From Sulfuricellaceae bacterium (GTDB lineage Bacteria; Pseudomonadota; Gammaproteobacteria; Burkholderiales; UBA9220), in assembly GCA_019911985.1 (NCBI GenBank), contig JAIOJO010000462.1, forward strand, positions 1-5,868: a DNA stretch of 5,868 nt. The letters are read 5' to 3'. Within the stretch, counting starts at the first letter, position 1. Each line of letters starts with the position of its first letter. Both the position numbers and the translations under genes were made by a program. This document shows positions 1-5,824 of this stretch, piece by piece. The notes under the pieces were generated by a model. The model saw only the letters and a list, made by a program, of their open reading frames with translations, did not search any database and was not told where the DNA came from.

Positions 1-261
1 GTTCCCCAGGTCAGTATCCATCCGGATGAAAAGAACGAGTATTTCGTTCTCTCGCTCGCCGCGGGCGACCGGCCCGGCCTCCTATCCGACGTTGCCAATG
101 TCTTGGTAAATCATCATATCGATGTTCATACGGCAAAAATAGCAACGCTGGGGGAGCGTGCCGAAGACACGTTTCTGATTGCGGGGGATAGTCTGTACGA
201 CGACAAAGCCGTTTCTCAATTGGAAAACGATTTGCTGCGGAAACTGCAAGCCTCAAGCTAA
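1..261 (+). CDS. glnD: [protein-PII] uridylyltransferase GlnD, C-terminal fragment (ACT domain)
   Basis: The frame is open from base 1 and ends at a TAA at 259-261, giving 86 residues of a gene that begins outside the window. GlnD is the cytoplasmic bifunctional enzyme that adds UMP to, or removes it from, PII signalling proteins in response to glutamine, and so controls nitrogen assimilation. What is visible is its last ACT domain, the glutamine-sensing module. The key signature is AAGDRPGLLSDVANVL at about residues 20-35, followed by HTAKIATLGERAEDTFLI at about 47-64 and a closing LENDLLRKL helix. The catalytic nucleotidyltransferase and HD domains lie upstream and cannot be checked. The gene converges on the flagellar cluster and is probably unrelated to it in function. 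Another ACT-domain protein is possible, but the HTAKIATLGER motif at the extreme C-terminus is very typical of GlnD. Confidence 0.9.
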   Translation, partial: VPQVSIHPDEKNEYFVLSLAAGDRPGLLSDVANVLVNHHIDVHTAKIATLGERAEDTFLIAGDSLYDDKAVSQLENDLLRKLQASS

Positions 262-265
262 AAAA

Positions 266-583
266 TCAATCTTGCCCAGCTAAGCCGAGCTTCCCGCTTA
301 GATCCAATTGCATCACATCTTCACCGCGTTCGAGGTGGTATAACCAAGCCAATAGTTCGGCAATCGCCCGGTACAGCTCGGGGGGAATATGTTGATCGAG
401 GTCTACCTGCATCAACAAGGACACCAGTTCCGGCGATTCGTGGACATATACGCCAGCCGCTTGAGCGCGTTCGATGATCGCCTGGGCTAGCTGCCCCCGC
501 CCCTTTGCCACAACGCGCGGCGCGGCATCGCCGCTTCCATAGGCCAACGCCACCGCATTTCGTTGTTTTTCATGTGGCTCCAT
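266..583 (-). CDS. fhlB: FhlB-like protein: free-standing homologue of the FlhB cytoplasmic domain (EscU/YscU/HrcU family)
   Basis: The 105-residue protein matches the C-terminal cytoplasmic tail of FlhB, the export-gate protein that switches the flagellar type III system from hook to filament substrates. Visible family features are RNAVALAYG at 8-16, APRVVAKGRGQLAQAI at 21-36, AAGVYVHESPELVSLL at 42-57 and IPPELYRAIAELLAWLY at 66-82. The membrane part of FlhB is absent, and so is the NPTH autocleavage site, which falls just before this region in full FlhB. Family knowledge: such short proteins (FhlB, YlqH) occur beside FliK-like genes, and in Salmonella FhlB can partly stand in for the FlhB tail. 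The ATG overlaps the end of the fliK-like gene by 14 bp and has a GGAG ribosome-binding site a few bases upstream. It is the last gene of the leftward cluster. The residues after about 90 are not conserved in a way I recognise. Confidence 0.88.
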   Translation of the reverse strand: MEPHEKQRNAVALAYGSGDAAPRVVAKGRGQLAQAIIERAQAAGVYVHESPELVSLLMQVDLDQHIPPELYRAIAELLAWLYHLERGEDVMQLDLSGKLGLAGQD

Positions 584-1670
584 GCTGCTCCACCGTCACA
601 CCCGATAAACGCAAACCGGCCGCCTCAAACGACCGGAGCAAGGCGGGCCGGGCCGATTTCAGACGGCTTCCAGTCGCCTCGGTATCCACATTCAAATGGA
701 TTTGAATGCCCGAAGGACTTAAGGACATCACCGCATTAACATCGCCCAGTTGCGGCAACTGCAAGCGCAAAGTCGTTTGCCATGCCGGTATTTCCCTCCC
801 TTCGTGGTCTCTTGCCGGGCGTTCCTCGATCTCCCAGCGCATATCCTGTCCCGGCCAGACTTGGCCCTGCCAAATCAGTTGATGATTATCGAGCGCATTC
901 AGTTGCTGCTGCACCAAGGGAAGCGTTTGCGGGTGCACTCCCTGTTCCGCGTGAATTGGCGCGCGAATGACCGTTTTGTCATCTGCCGCGGCCGCCAAGG
1001 GGGATGGAGTATTGGGGAGAGCATGAGGTGCTTGGGAATTTTGCGGGGCAGCCCTAACTTGGTTTTGACTATCATCGTTTGCCACAAGCACGCTTGGCGA
1101 CAACTTAGCCTGTGGCTCCTGCAACAATTCCTGCAATGAGCGCTGCCCAGAAACCCACTGTGCCTGATGGGATTCATAAAACAAGCCGCTTTGAGTCAAG
1201 GTTTTTTGCAATACGACGGCAAATTCCTTGGTGCTTTCAGGCCCGGCCGCTGTCAGCAAGGGCGCACTCTTAGTCAAGGGCGAGGTTTGCCCTTCTGCCA
1301 ACGTCGACAACTTCTGCAGCAGTCCGCCGAGAAACTTGGCCGTGTCGCTCAGCAGCACGGAGGAATGCGTCTGGGCTGCCGTCTCGACATCCTGCGACAA
1401 GGCAAAGGTCAAACGGGGCTGATTGGAGATAAAGGTAAGATCGAGTTTCTCGCCGGGTTGGGTATTTTTCGGCAAGTTCATCTCGAGAAATAAATCGGAG
1501 ACCAATACGTTAAAGCGTCCATTCGGCAACGATGCTAGCACCGTAGCTTGCAGTTTTTGCCCCGGCACCCATTCCGCTGTTTCGGCGGGATGCTCCGCTA
1601 CTTCCAGAAGCGGTGGCGCCGAAGTCTTGATCAGATATTGCAGCTGATTCAAAATATCGTTGTGAATCAT
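570..1670 (-). CDS. fliK: FliK-like flagellar hook-length control protein
   Basis: The protein has 366 residues. Its C-terminal region (about 268-360) fits the Flg_hook (FliK C-terminal) domain, including LRLQLPQLGDVNAVMSLSPS at 301-320 and the helix SARPALLRSFEAAGL at 339-353. The N-terminal part (about 35-95) is a compact beta-rich segment with LPNGRFNVLVSDLFLEMNLP at 48-67. SGLFYESHQAQWVSGQ at 161-176 is a motif I associate with this FliK-like group. The stretch at about 185-250 is rich in Pro, Gln and Ala and is likely disordered. In FliK the C-terminal domain contacts FlhB to end hook export, and adjacency to a free FlhB-tail homologue fits that role. The start has a strong AAGGAGG site and overlaps the DUF2802 stop as ATGA. 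A second, canonical fliK may exist elsewhere in the genome, in which case this would be a paralogue, so the symbol is provisional. Confidence 0.8.
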   Translation of the reverse strand: MIHNDILNQLQYLIKTSAPPLLEVAEHPAETAEWVPGQKLQATVLASLPNGRFNVLVSDLFLEMNLPKNTQPGEKLDLTFISNQPRLTFALSQDVETAAQTHSSVLLSDTAKFLGGLLQKLSTLAEGQTSPLTKSAPLLTAAGPESTKEFAVVLQKTLTQSGLFYESHQAQWVSGQRSLQELLQEPQAKLSPSVLVANDDSQNQVRAAPQNSQAPHALPNTPSPLAAAADDKTVIRAPIHAEQGVHPQTLPLVQQQLNALDNHQLIWQGQVWPGQDMRWEIEERPARDHEGREIPAWQTTLRLQLPQLGDVNAVMSLSPSGIQIHLNVDTEATGSRLKSARPALLRSFEAAGLRLSGVTVEQHGAT

Positions 1671-2053
1671 GATGCCTCCTTCCGATGCAGGGCCACAATT
1701 AGATCGGCTTCGCTTAAGGATATGCCGCAGGCTTCAGCCACTTGACTAGGAGTACGGCCGGCCTGCGCCATCTGAATAGCTTGGGGGTATACGGAGGGAG
1801 GTGGCTGCACAGCCTTGATTTTGGCTAATTCATCCTGTAAATCGTCTATCCGCTCTTGGAGTTCTTCCAAATGCATATTGAGCCGTTCGATTTCTTTTCC
1901 TAGCCTCCCGCTTTCACTCCCTCTGCGCCAGAGAGCCGACAATGATGGGCGTCTATTGGAGCGTATGAGTAAGATCATCTCGGCAATGTAGACGGCCAGC
2001 ACCAATACGATAACGAAAATCAGCTCGCGCCAAGTAAATACCACCGTATCCAA
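1667..2053 (-). CDS. DUF2802 family protein, single-pass membrane protein with coiled coil and HTH-like tail
   Basis: This 128-residue protein has no established function. Three parts are visible. A hydrophobic membrane segment spans about 11-31 (LIFVIVLVLAVYIAEMILLI). A charged helix with heptad-like spacing spans about 50-81 and is likely a coiled coil. The C-terminal segment (about 88-124), with YPQAIQMAQAGRTPSQVAEA and then CGISLSEADLIVALHR, resembles a helix-turn-helix of the kind found in DUF2802 proteins. Such genes are commonly found in flagellar/chemotaxis clusters of Gammaproteobacteria. The start is TTG, preceded by AAGGGGGAG at 8 bases. The only nearby ATG would cut through the membrane segment, so I prefer the TTG. 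Its stop overlaps the fliK-like start by 4 bp, suggesting coupled translation and a flagellar role. A membrane-tethered DNA- or protein-binding factor is an inference only. Confidence 0.8.
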   Translation of the reverse strand: MDTVVFTWRELIFVIVLVLAVYIAEMILLIRSNRRPSLSALWRRGSESGRLGKEIERLNMHLEELQERIDDLQDELAKIKAVQPPPSVYPQAIQMAQAGRTPSQVAEACGISLSEADLIVALHRKEAS

Positions 2054-2061
2054 ACTTGTGT

Positions 2062-2070
2062 CTCCCCCTT
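2062..2070 (-). promoter_or_regulatory. Shine-Dalgarno sequence that supports the TTG start of the DUF2802 gene
   Basis: On the minus strand this reads AAGGGGGAG, with the GGAG core 8 bases before the TTG at 2053. The purine-rich block is strong and well placed, and no ATG lies at a matching distance. This is the main argument for calling a TTG start. Confidence 0.65.
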
Positions 2071-2111
2071 TATGCGATCAAAACAGTCAAGCTTGGAATG
2101 CTGTAGCGCTA

Positions 2112-2459
2112 TTAACTGCCGTAGGCGTTATTAAGTTTTTTTGAGGAGCTGATACTATCCAGATCGGATTTTATTTCCGCTAAGCGAGAGCCGGTTATAT
2201 CTCTTATTTCTTGGTCCATTTCTAAAATGGAGTGGATGAGCCGGCTTTTTGCGGCGACAAATTGCGGTTCGGATTCTTGTTCGAGCGTAAGCGAACGCAA
2301 TTTTTCAATCAGGCCAACGCGTTCTAATTCTTTTCCCGTCAACTCTTCCCAGTTTTCTTCGCGGGCGTTTTTAAGCATTTGGCTGCTCAGCACTCTCAGC
2401 CTCTCATACAGCGACAATACTTCCGAAGGCGTTAAACCGGCATTTTCAAAACTTGCCAT
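2112..2459 (-). CDS. fliT: FliT-like flagellar export chaperone
   Basis: The small, all-helical, charged protein has 115 residues, the size expected of FliT. Recognisable elements are the N-terminal LSLYERLRVLSSQMLKNA at 15-32, ENWEELTGKELERVGLIEKL at 35-54, the ILEMDQEIRDITGSRLAEIK stretch at 78-97 and the SSSKKLNNAYG tail. FliT proteins are cytoplasmic chaperones that bind the C-terminus of the cap protein FliD and bring it to the export apparatus; in enteric bacteria FliT also restrains FlhDC. Sequence conservation in this family is weak, so position immediately after fliD-fliS carries much of the assignment. The start lies 14 bp inside fliS and has only a poor ribosome-binding site (GAG, 2 bases from the ATG), which suggests translation coupled to fliS. 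The anti-FlhDC activity should not be assumed here. Confidence 0.7.
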   Translation of the reverse strand: MASFENAGLTPSEVLSLYERLRVLSSQMLKNAREENWEELTGKELERVGLIEKLRSLTLEQESEPQFVAAKSRLIHSILEMDQEIRDITGSRLAEIKSDLDSISSSKKLNNAYGS

Positions 2460-2907
2460 AGCTCAAAGGTTCGCGTTTTTCGGTTGCGGGCTCGCCAGCG
2501 GGCTGTGAGACAGTCTGATTGCTGGATTTATTCGGTGCGATTTCCTGCCATGCCCCCTTGATACCGGAGAGCAGCAATGTCACCTCGTCCAGCAAATCCT
2601 GGCTATTGCGCATATTGGCCGTCAAAAGCTGGTGCCCCATATACTCATACAGCGCGTCCAGATTATCCGCAATCTCACCGCCCGCTTTTTTATCCAGGCT
2701 CAGGCGCAGTCCTTCGTCGATTATCGCAATCGCGCGCGATATCGCGGCGCCTTTCTCCGACACCTTATTGGATGCCATATTGACCTTGGCCATGTTGATG
2801 GAAATCATCGCGCCCTCCAGCAACATCAGGATTAATCCATGCGGAGATGCATCGGCCATTCCCGTTTCGACTCCGACTTGCTGATATTGACTTATAGCAT
2901 TAACCAT
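2446..2907 (-). CDS. fliS: Flagellar export chaperone FliS
   Basis: FliS is a cytoplasmic four-helix chaperone that binds the C-terminus of flagellin, stops premature polymerisation and delivers it to the export gate. The 153-residue protein shows the family core at about 5-125. Key pieces are ISQYQQVGVETGMADASPHG at 5-24, LILMLLEGAMISINMAK at 25-41, KVSEKGAAISRAIAIIDEGL at 48-67, GGEIADNLDALYEYMGHQL at 76-94 and AN at 97-98. The tail (about 126-153) is polar and ends in REPLSYGKF, a C-terminal motif common in gammaproteobacterial FliS. It makes the protein somewhat longer than the usual 120-140 residues. The ATG has a strong AAGGAGAG site 7 bases upstream. It lies 47 bp after fliD, and its end contains the start of the fliT-like gene. 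Confidence 0.95.
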   Translation of the reverse strand: MVNAISQYQQVGVETGMADASPHGLILMLLEGAMISINMAKVNMASNKVSEKGAAISRAIAIIDEGLRLSLDKKAGGEIADNLDALYEYMGHQLLTANMRNSQDLLDEVTLLLSGIKGAWQEIAPNKSSNQTVSQPAGEPATEKREPLSYGKF

Positions 2908-2954
2908 TTACTGCTCTCCTTGCTTCATTAGGGCTGGGTTCGACCATTATGGTA

Positions 2955-5252
2955 TCAACCCGTAATTTTCGGCAAATTTGCAAGTTGTTGCGACAAGAAA
3001 GTGCTTGTCGTCGATAGACTCCCCATCAGGGTATCCAGAGCGGTGTATTGCGCACGATAACGCGCCTCGGTCGCCTTCAACTGGGCTTGCATATCGGTCT
3101 TCTGTTTGGCAATATCCTGAAGCGTCACGTTAAGACCATCCGTGCGGCTAGTCAAAGGACCCGTACCAGCTTGTAAAGCAGTCAATAGATTGTTCAGGTT
3201 ATAGGCATAGCCTTGGGTAAAGGCCACATTGCCGCGTGCGCCGGTTGCGCCGCCCGATATCAAGATAGCCAAGCCGTCTACGCCTCCGCCGCTGCCCGTC
3301 AAAGTCTGGCCCGAACCGGAAGCGGGCAAGCCGCCGATTGTGCCGGCCACGTCTACGCCGACACTCGAGGTTGGCGCCGTTCCAAGCAAATCGGTATACC
3401 CGGTGCCGCTCAAGCTCACGTTGGAGGCGGAACCATAACGGTTCGAAGTTATCGTCAGTTTGCCGAAGCCATCGACCGTTACCGCCACGGATGAACCGGC
3501 CGTCGAAAACGCTGCTACGCCATTGATCTTGGACTGCACTTCCGCCGCCAGCGCAGCAGACGAGGTATAAGTTCCGCTCGCGAGCGTAACCGCGCCGGAC
3601 AGATTATCCAGCGTAACATTCAGCGTGTTGTTGCCATCAGTCGGCGTGCCGAGCAGATTGGTCGAGCCGGGCGTAGTGCTGGTTATCGAGGCGGTACCTC
3701 CAACACTGTTCGACTGGATCGCAAAAATACCATTGGATTGCGTTACCGTCACCGATTTTCCGGTAGCCGTATTGATAGCGCTCTGTACCGCCGTGGCCAA
3801 GGCCGCAGGAGTGGCGTAAGCAGACGCGGCGATCGTAGCCGTAGCCAGCACGCCGTCGACATTGACATTCAGGGTATCGTTGACGCCCGTGCTGATAGTC
3901 AAGGTACCGTAAGCCTGCGAACCGACGGCCGTGCCGGCTGCAAAAATATTCAGGCTCGGCAGCGCCGACGCTACATTGGCGCCCTGGGTCGCAATTTGCG
4001 TGACATTCAGCGCATAGTTGCCTGGAGTGGTATTCGCAGTAGAACCGGTATAGCTAACCAGGCTATCGGTGGACTTCCCGAACGAGGTAAACAGCGCGGT
4101 GATGCTATCGGGATTAGTCGTTATGGCGTTCTGCAACTTCGTCGAATCCAAGGACAAAGATCCGTCCTTCTGAAAGGACACGCCGATGGCACTGAGATTC
4201 GTGCTCGCGCCGTTCAAATCTTTTACGGGATTGCTCAGGGTCAGGCGAACCTGACGCTGTATCTGTTGCGCGGTAAAGTCGCCGAGCAGAACACCGCCTT
4301 GTTGGGTGCTTGGATCGTATGAAGTCAAGCCCGAGATGGTTTTATTCAAGGCATTATATCCATCGACAAAACTCTGCACCGCCTTGCTGATGGCGCTAGT
4401 GCTGCGGCTTGTCGATAGAATCGTGGGCGTTCCTATGTTCGTTTTCAGCAGGTTGAGCGTAACCCCCTGGATTGCATCGGTAATCGTATTGCTCGACTTG
4501 GTGATGGTCACGCCATCCACAACCAAGCTTGCATCTTGAGCTATCACCGTCTGGGTCATGTTTTGCGTTCCGGCTGGATCGTAGGCGAAAACGGGACTCA
4601 AGGAGGGGTCCGTCGTGCTTATTTTCAAGCTGTTCGCCGCACCGGAATCCTTCGATGTAAAGACCAAGCGGTTACCGTTGGTAGTGCCGTCATTGATAAT
4701 ACTCGCCGACACGCCGATATTCGCGGCATTTACGGCATCGCGAATGCCGGACAAGGTGTTGTGAGCCGAATCGATCGTGACCGTTTGCGAAGCTTTATTT
4801 GCATTCAGCGTAAAAGACGCACCCGTATAAACGCCTGCGGTGAGCGTGCCGCCGGCTATCGTACCGAACTGAAATGTCAGCGTGCCGGTGCCGATGGTTG
4901 TGCTAGTGCTTGAAAATCCGCTGGTTAAAATCTTCTGCGCTTGGGCCAGCGCTTTGACTTCTATCGAATTCGAGCCGACCGAAGCGGTACTGGAAGGCGA
5001 GGCGGTCAGAACCGTAGGATCGGCCACGCTTGAACTCAGCGAATTATAGGAACTCGTGTTATTCAAGGAAGCAAGCGAGGCCTGGAATGAAGCCAGCGCG
5101 CCGCGTAGCACGCCGTAGGCAGATAACTCGGATTGGTAGCTGGCGGTTTTTTGATCCAGCAAAGTCAAAGGCTGGCTTTCAACCGACATCAGCTTGCTGA
5201 CGATTCCGTTCACATCCAGGTTCGAGCCTATGCCCGGGGATGATATTGACAT
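2955..5252 (-). CDS. fliD: Flagellar filament capping protein FliD (HAP2), enlarged
   Basis: FliD is exported through the growing flagellum and forms the cap that folds flagellin into the filament tip. The N-terminal domain (about 8-105) carries the classic GSNLDVNGIVSKLMSVESQP at 9-28 and SELSAYGVLRGALASFQASL at 41-60. A hook-IN-type (Flagellin_IN) beta domain lies at about 145-213. The C-terminal FliD domain begins near 235 and includes the ISKAVQSFVDGYNALNKTIS helix at 288-307 and LLGDFTAQQIQRQVR at 322-336. It resumes at about 660-765 with GNVAFTQGYAYNLNNLL and a terminal coiled coil (about 705-758). At 765 residues it is much longer than common FliDs (roughly 400-480). The excess lies mainly at about 401-655 and holds two tandem related domains. 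I see no cysteine in the protein. The ATG has an excellent AAAGGAGA site 7 bases upstream. Confidence 0.96.
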   Translation of the reverse strand: MSISSPGIGSNLDVNGIVSKLMSVESQPLTLLDQKTASYQSELSAYGVLRGALASFQASLASLNNTSSYNSLSSSVADPTVLTASPSSTASVGSNSIEVKALAQAQKILTSGFSSTSTTIGTGTLTFQFGTIAGGTLTAGVYTGASFTLNANKASQTVTIDSAHNTLSGIRDAVNAANIGVSASIINDGTTNGNRLVFTSKDSGAANSLKISTTDPSLSPVFAYDPAGTQNMTQTVIAQDASLVVDGVTITKSSNTITDAIQGVTLNLLKTNIGTPTILSTSRSTSAISKAVQSFVDGYNALNKTISGLTSYDPSTQQGGVLLGDFTAQQIQRQVRLTLSNPVKDLNGASTNLSAIGVSFQKDGSLSLDSTKLQNAITTNPDSITALFTSFGKSTDSLVSYTGSTANTTPGNYALNVTQIATQGANVASALPSLNIFAAGTAVGSQAYGTLTISTGVNDTLNVNVDGVLATATIAASAYATPAALATAVQSAINTATGKSVTVTQSNGIFAIQSNSVGGTASITSTTPGSTNLLGTPTDGNNTLNVTLDNLSGAVTLASGTYTSSAALAAEVQSKINGVAAFSTAGSSVAVTVDGFGKLTITSNRYGSASNVSLSGTGYTDLLGTAPTSSVGVDVAGTIGGLPASGSGQTLTGSGGGVDGLAILISGGATGARGNVAFTQGYAYNLNNLLTALQAGTGPLTSRTDGLNVTLQDIAKQKTDMQAQLKATEARYRAQYTALDTLMGSLSTTSTFLSQQLANLPKITG
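3378..3632 (-). repeat. FliD insertion domain, repeat copy B (residues about 541-625)
   Basis: This is the second of two tandem protein repeats inside FliD. It opens with NNTLNVTLDNLSGAVTLASG, continues with TYTSSAALAAEVQSKING, then SVAVTVDGFGKLTITSN, and closes with TDLLGT. Copy A has the same order of elements: NDTLNVNVDG, AYATPAALATAVQSAIN, GIFAIQSN and TNLLGT. The pattern (beta hairpin, helix with ALAxxVQSxIN, beta pair, LLG closing) is that of Flagellin_IN-like domains. The DNA copies are clearly diverged, so the duplication is not recent. Confidence 0.75.
3645..3881 (-). repeat. FliD insertion domain, repeat copy A (residues about 458-536)
   Basis: This is the first of the two tandem domains. 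It begins NDTLNVNVDGVLATATIAAS, contains the helix TPAALATAVQSAINTATG, then SVTVTQSNGIFAIQSNS, and ends STNLLGT. It is separated from copy B by only a few residues. Both sit between two halves of the FliD C-terminal domain, in the part that in known FliD structures is surface-exposed. Confidence 0.75.
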
Positions 5253-5258
5253 GATAAG

Positions 5259-5266
5259 TCTCCTTT
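5259..5266 (-). promoter_or_regulatory. Ribosome-binding site of fliD
   Basis: On the minus strand this reads AAAGGAGA, with the GGAG core 7 bases before the fliD ATG at 5252. It fixes the FliD start and predicts strong initiation. Confidence 0.7.
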
Positions 5267-5304
5267 ACTTACTCGCCGCGATCAAGAGTGCCAATATAAC
5301 CGGA

Positions 5305-5706
5305 TCAGGCCTTCTCTTTTAACAGCAGTCCCTGCAGCCGATCCAGCGATTTTGCAATTTCGATCACTTCCTTGGACGGAATTTGCCGAATCACTTCCTG
5401 GGTGGTGGGATCGACCACCTTAACAACGGTCCTATTGATGTCTTTATCCACGCTGAATTGCAGGTTGAGCGACGTCTGCGACTGCAAAAACTCATTCGCT
5501 TTGCTAACGGCCTTGTCCAATTGATCGAGAGACGACTTTGCGTCCGACGCAGCCGCCGACGGAATGGCGCCGCTGGACTTATCGGCCGCGCTGGACCCTG
5601 TCGCCGGGGTTTGATCGAGCGTAGCGGAGGTTTGTTTAGGCAAGGCCTCGCCAGGCGGCGAAAAAACTGCCTGGGCTTGACTTGCGACTTGACTGATTGA
5701 TGACAT
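5305..5706 (-). CDS. flaG: Flagellar protein FlaG
   Basis: The protein has 133 residues. The C-terminal half (about 58-131) is a clear FlaG domain: LDQLDKAVSKANEFLQSQ at 60-77, LNLQFSVDKDINRTVVKVVD at 80-99, and EVIRQIPSKEVIEIAKSLDR at 104-123. The N-terminal 55 residues are low-complexity, rich in Ser, Ala, Thr and Pro, and probably disordered. In Pseudomonas, Aeromonas and Campylobacter relatives FlaG sits between flagellin and fliD and influences filament length or motility; its biochemical role is not settled. I chose the ATG at 5706 because GAGG lies 6 bases before it and the product then begins MSSISQ. In-frame ATGs at 5724 and 5784 would add 6 or 26 residues. The earliest one falls inside the upstream hairpin and is unlikely. 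fliD follows after 52 bp. Confidence 0.92.
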   Translation of the reverse strand: MSSISQVASQAQAVFSPPGEALPKQTSATLDQTPATGSSAADKSSGAIPSAAASDAKSSLDQLDKAVSKANEFLQSQTSLNLQFSVDKDINRTVVKVVDPTTQEVIRQIPSKEVIEIAKSLDRLQGLLLKEKA

Positions 5707-5712
5707 TGGGCA

Positions 5713-5716
5713 CCTC
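5713..5716 (-). promoter_or_regulatory. Ribosome-binding core that decides the flaG start
   Basis: GAGG on the minus strand, 6 bases before the ATG at 5706. The alternative in-frame ATG at 5724 lies upstream of this site and has no comparable one of its own. Confidence 0.5.
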
Positions 5717-5773
5717 GTTTCCATTCTAGCTGTAGGCTGAAATAGTAAACATCTAAATTCTTCGGCAATGCAT

Positions 5774-5805
5774 AAGGGGGCCATTCATCGTATGAAGGCC
5801 CCCTT
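5774..5805 (-). terminator. GC-rich hairpin after the flagellin gene, possible terminator
   Basis: The arms AAGGGGGCC (5774-5782) and GGCCCCCTT (5797-5805) pair over 9 bp. After a one-base bulge at 5783, TTCAT (5784-5788) pairs with ATGAA (5792-5796), leaving a 3-base loop. It starts about 19 bp beyond the flagellin stop and precedes flaG, the usual place for a terminator that separates abundant flagellin mRNA from the fliD operon. There is no true U-run after either arm (the minus-strand continuation is TTATGC). It may therefore be a weak terminator or a 3'-end stabilising hairpin that allows some read-through. Confidence 0.55.
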
Positions 5806-5824
5806 CCCGATAAGACTACTTATC

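Noticed and set aside
11..256. Minus-strand open frame opposite the glnD end
   Set aside because: The plus-strand frame encodes a clear GlnD ACT domain; the antisense product is arginine- and proline-rich with no family features.
280..305. Small inverted repeat (CTAAGC/GCTTAG) near the end of fhlB as a terminator
   Set aside because: Six base pairs with a 10-base loop and no U-run, located inside coding sequence.
2054..2111. TTGACT plus CATAAA in the gap between the fliT-like and DUF2802 genes, as a possible internal promoter
   Set aside because: The two boxes are about 10 bases apart, far short of a working spacing; the gap otherwise holds only the ribosome-binding site and a trivial 8-base palindrome.
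3213..4913. Long open frames on the plus strand opposite fliD
   Set aside because: They lie antisense to a well-supported gene, show no recognisable domain, and are shadows of its GC-rich, low-complexity coding.
5253..5304. Sigma-54-like TTGGCAC...GC sequence between flaG and fliD
   Set aside because: The GG-to-GC spacing is 11 rather than the required 10 and the rest of the element does not match.
5723..5750. Sigma-70-like pair upstream of flaG (TTTACT and TAGAAT on the minus strand)
   Set aside because: The spacing is only 15 bases, and the start site it predicts would fall inside the flaG ribosome-binding site.
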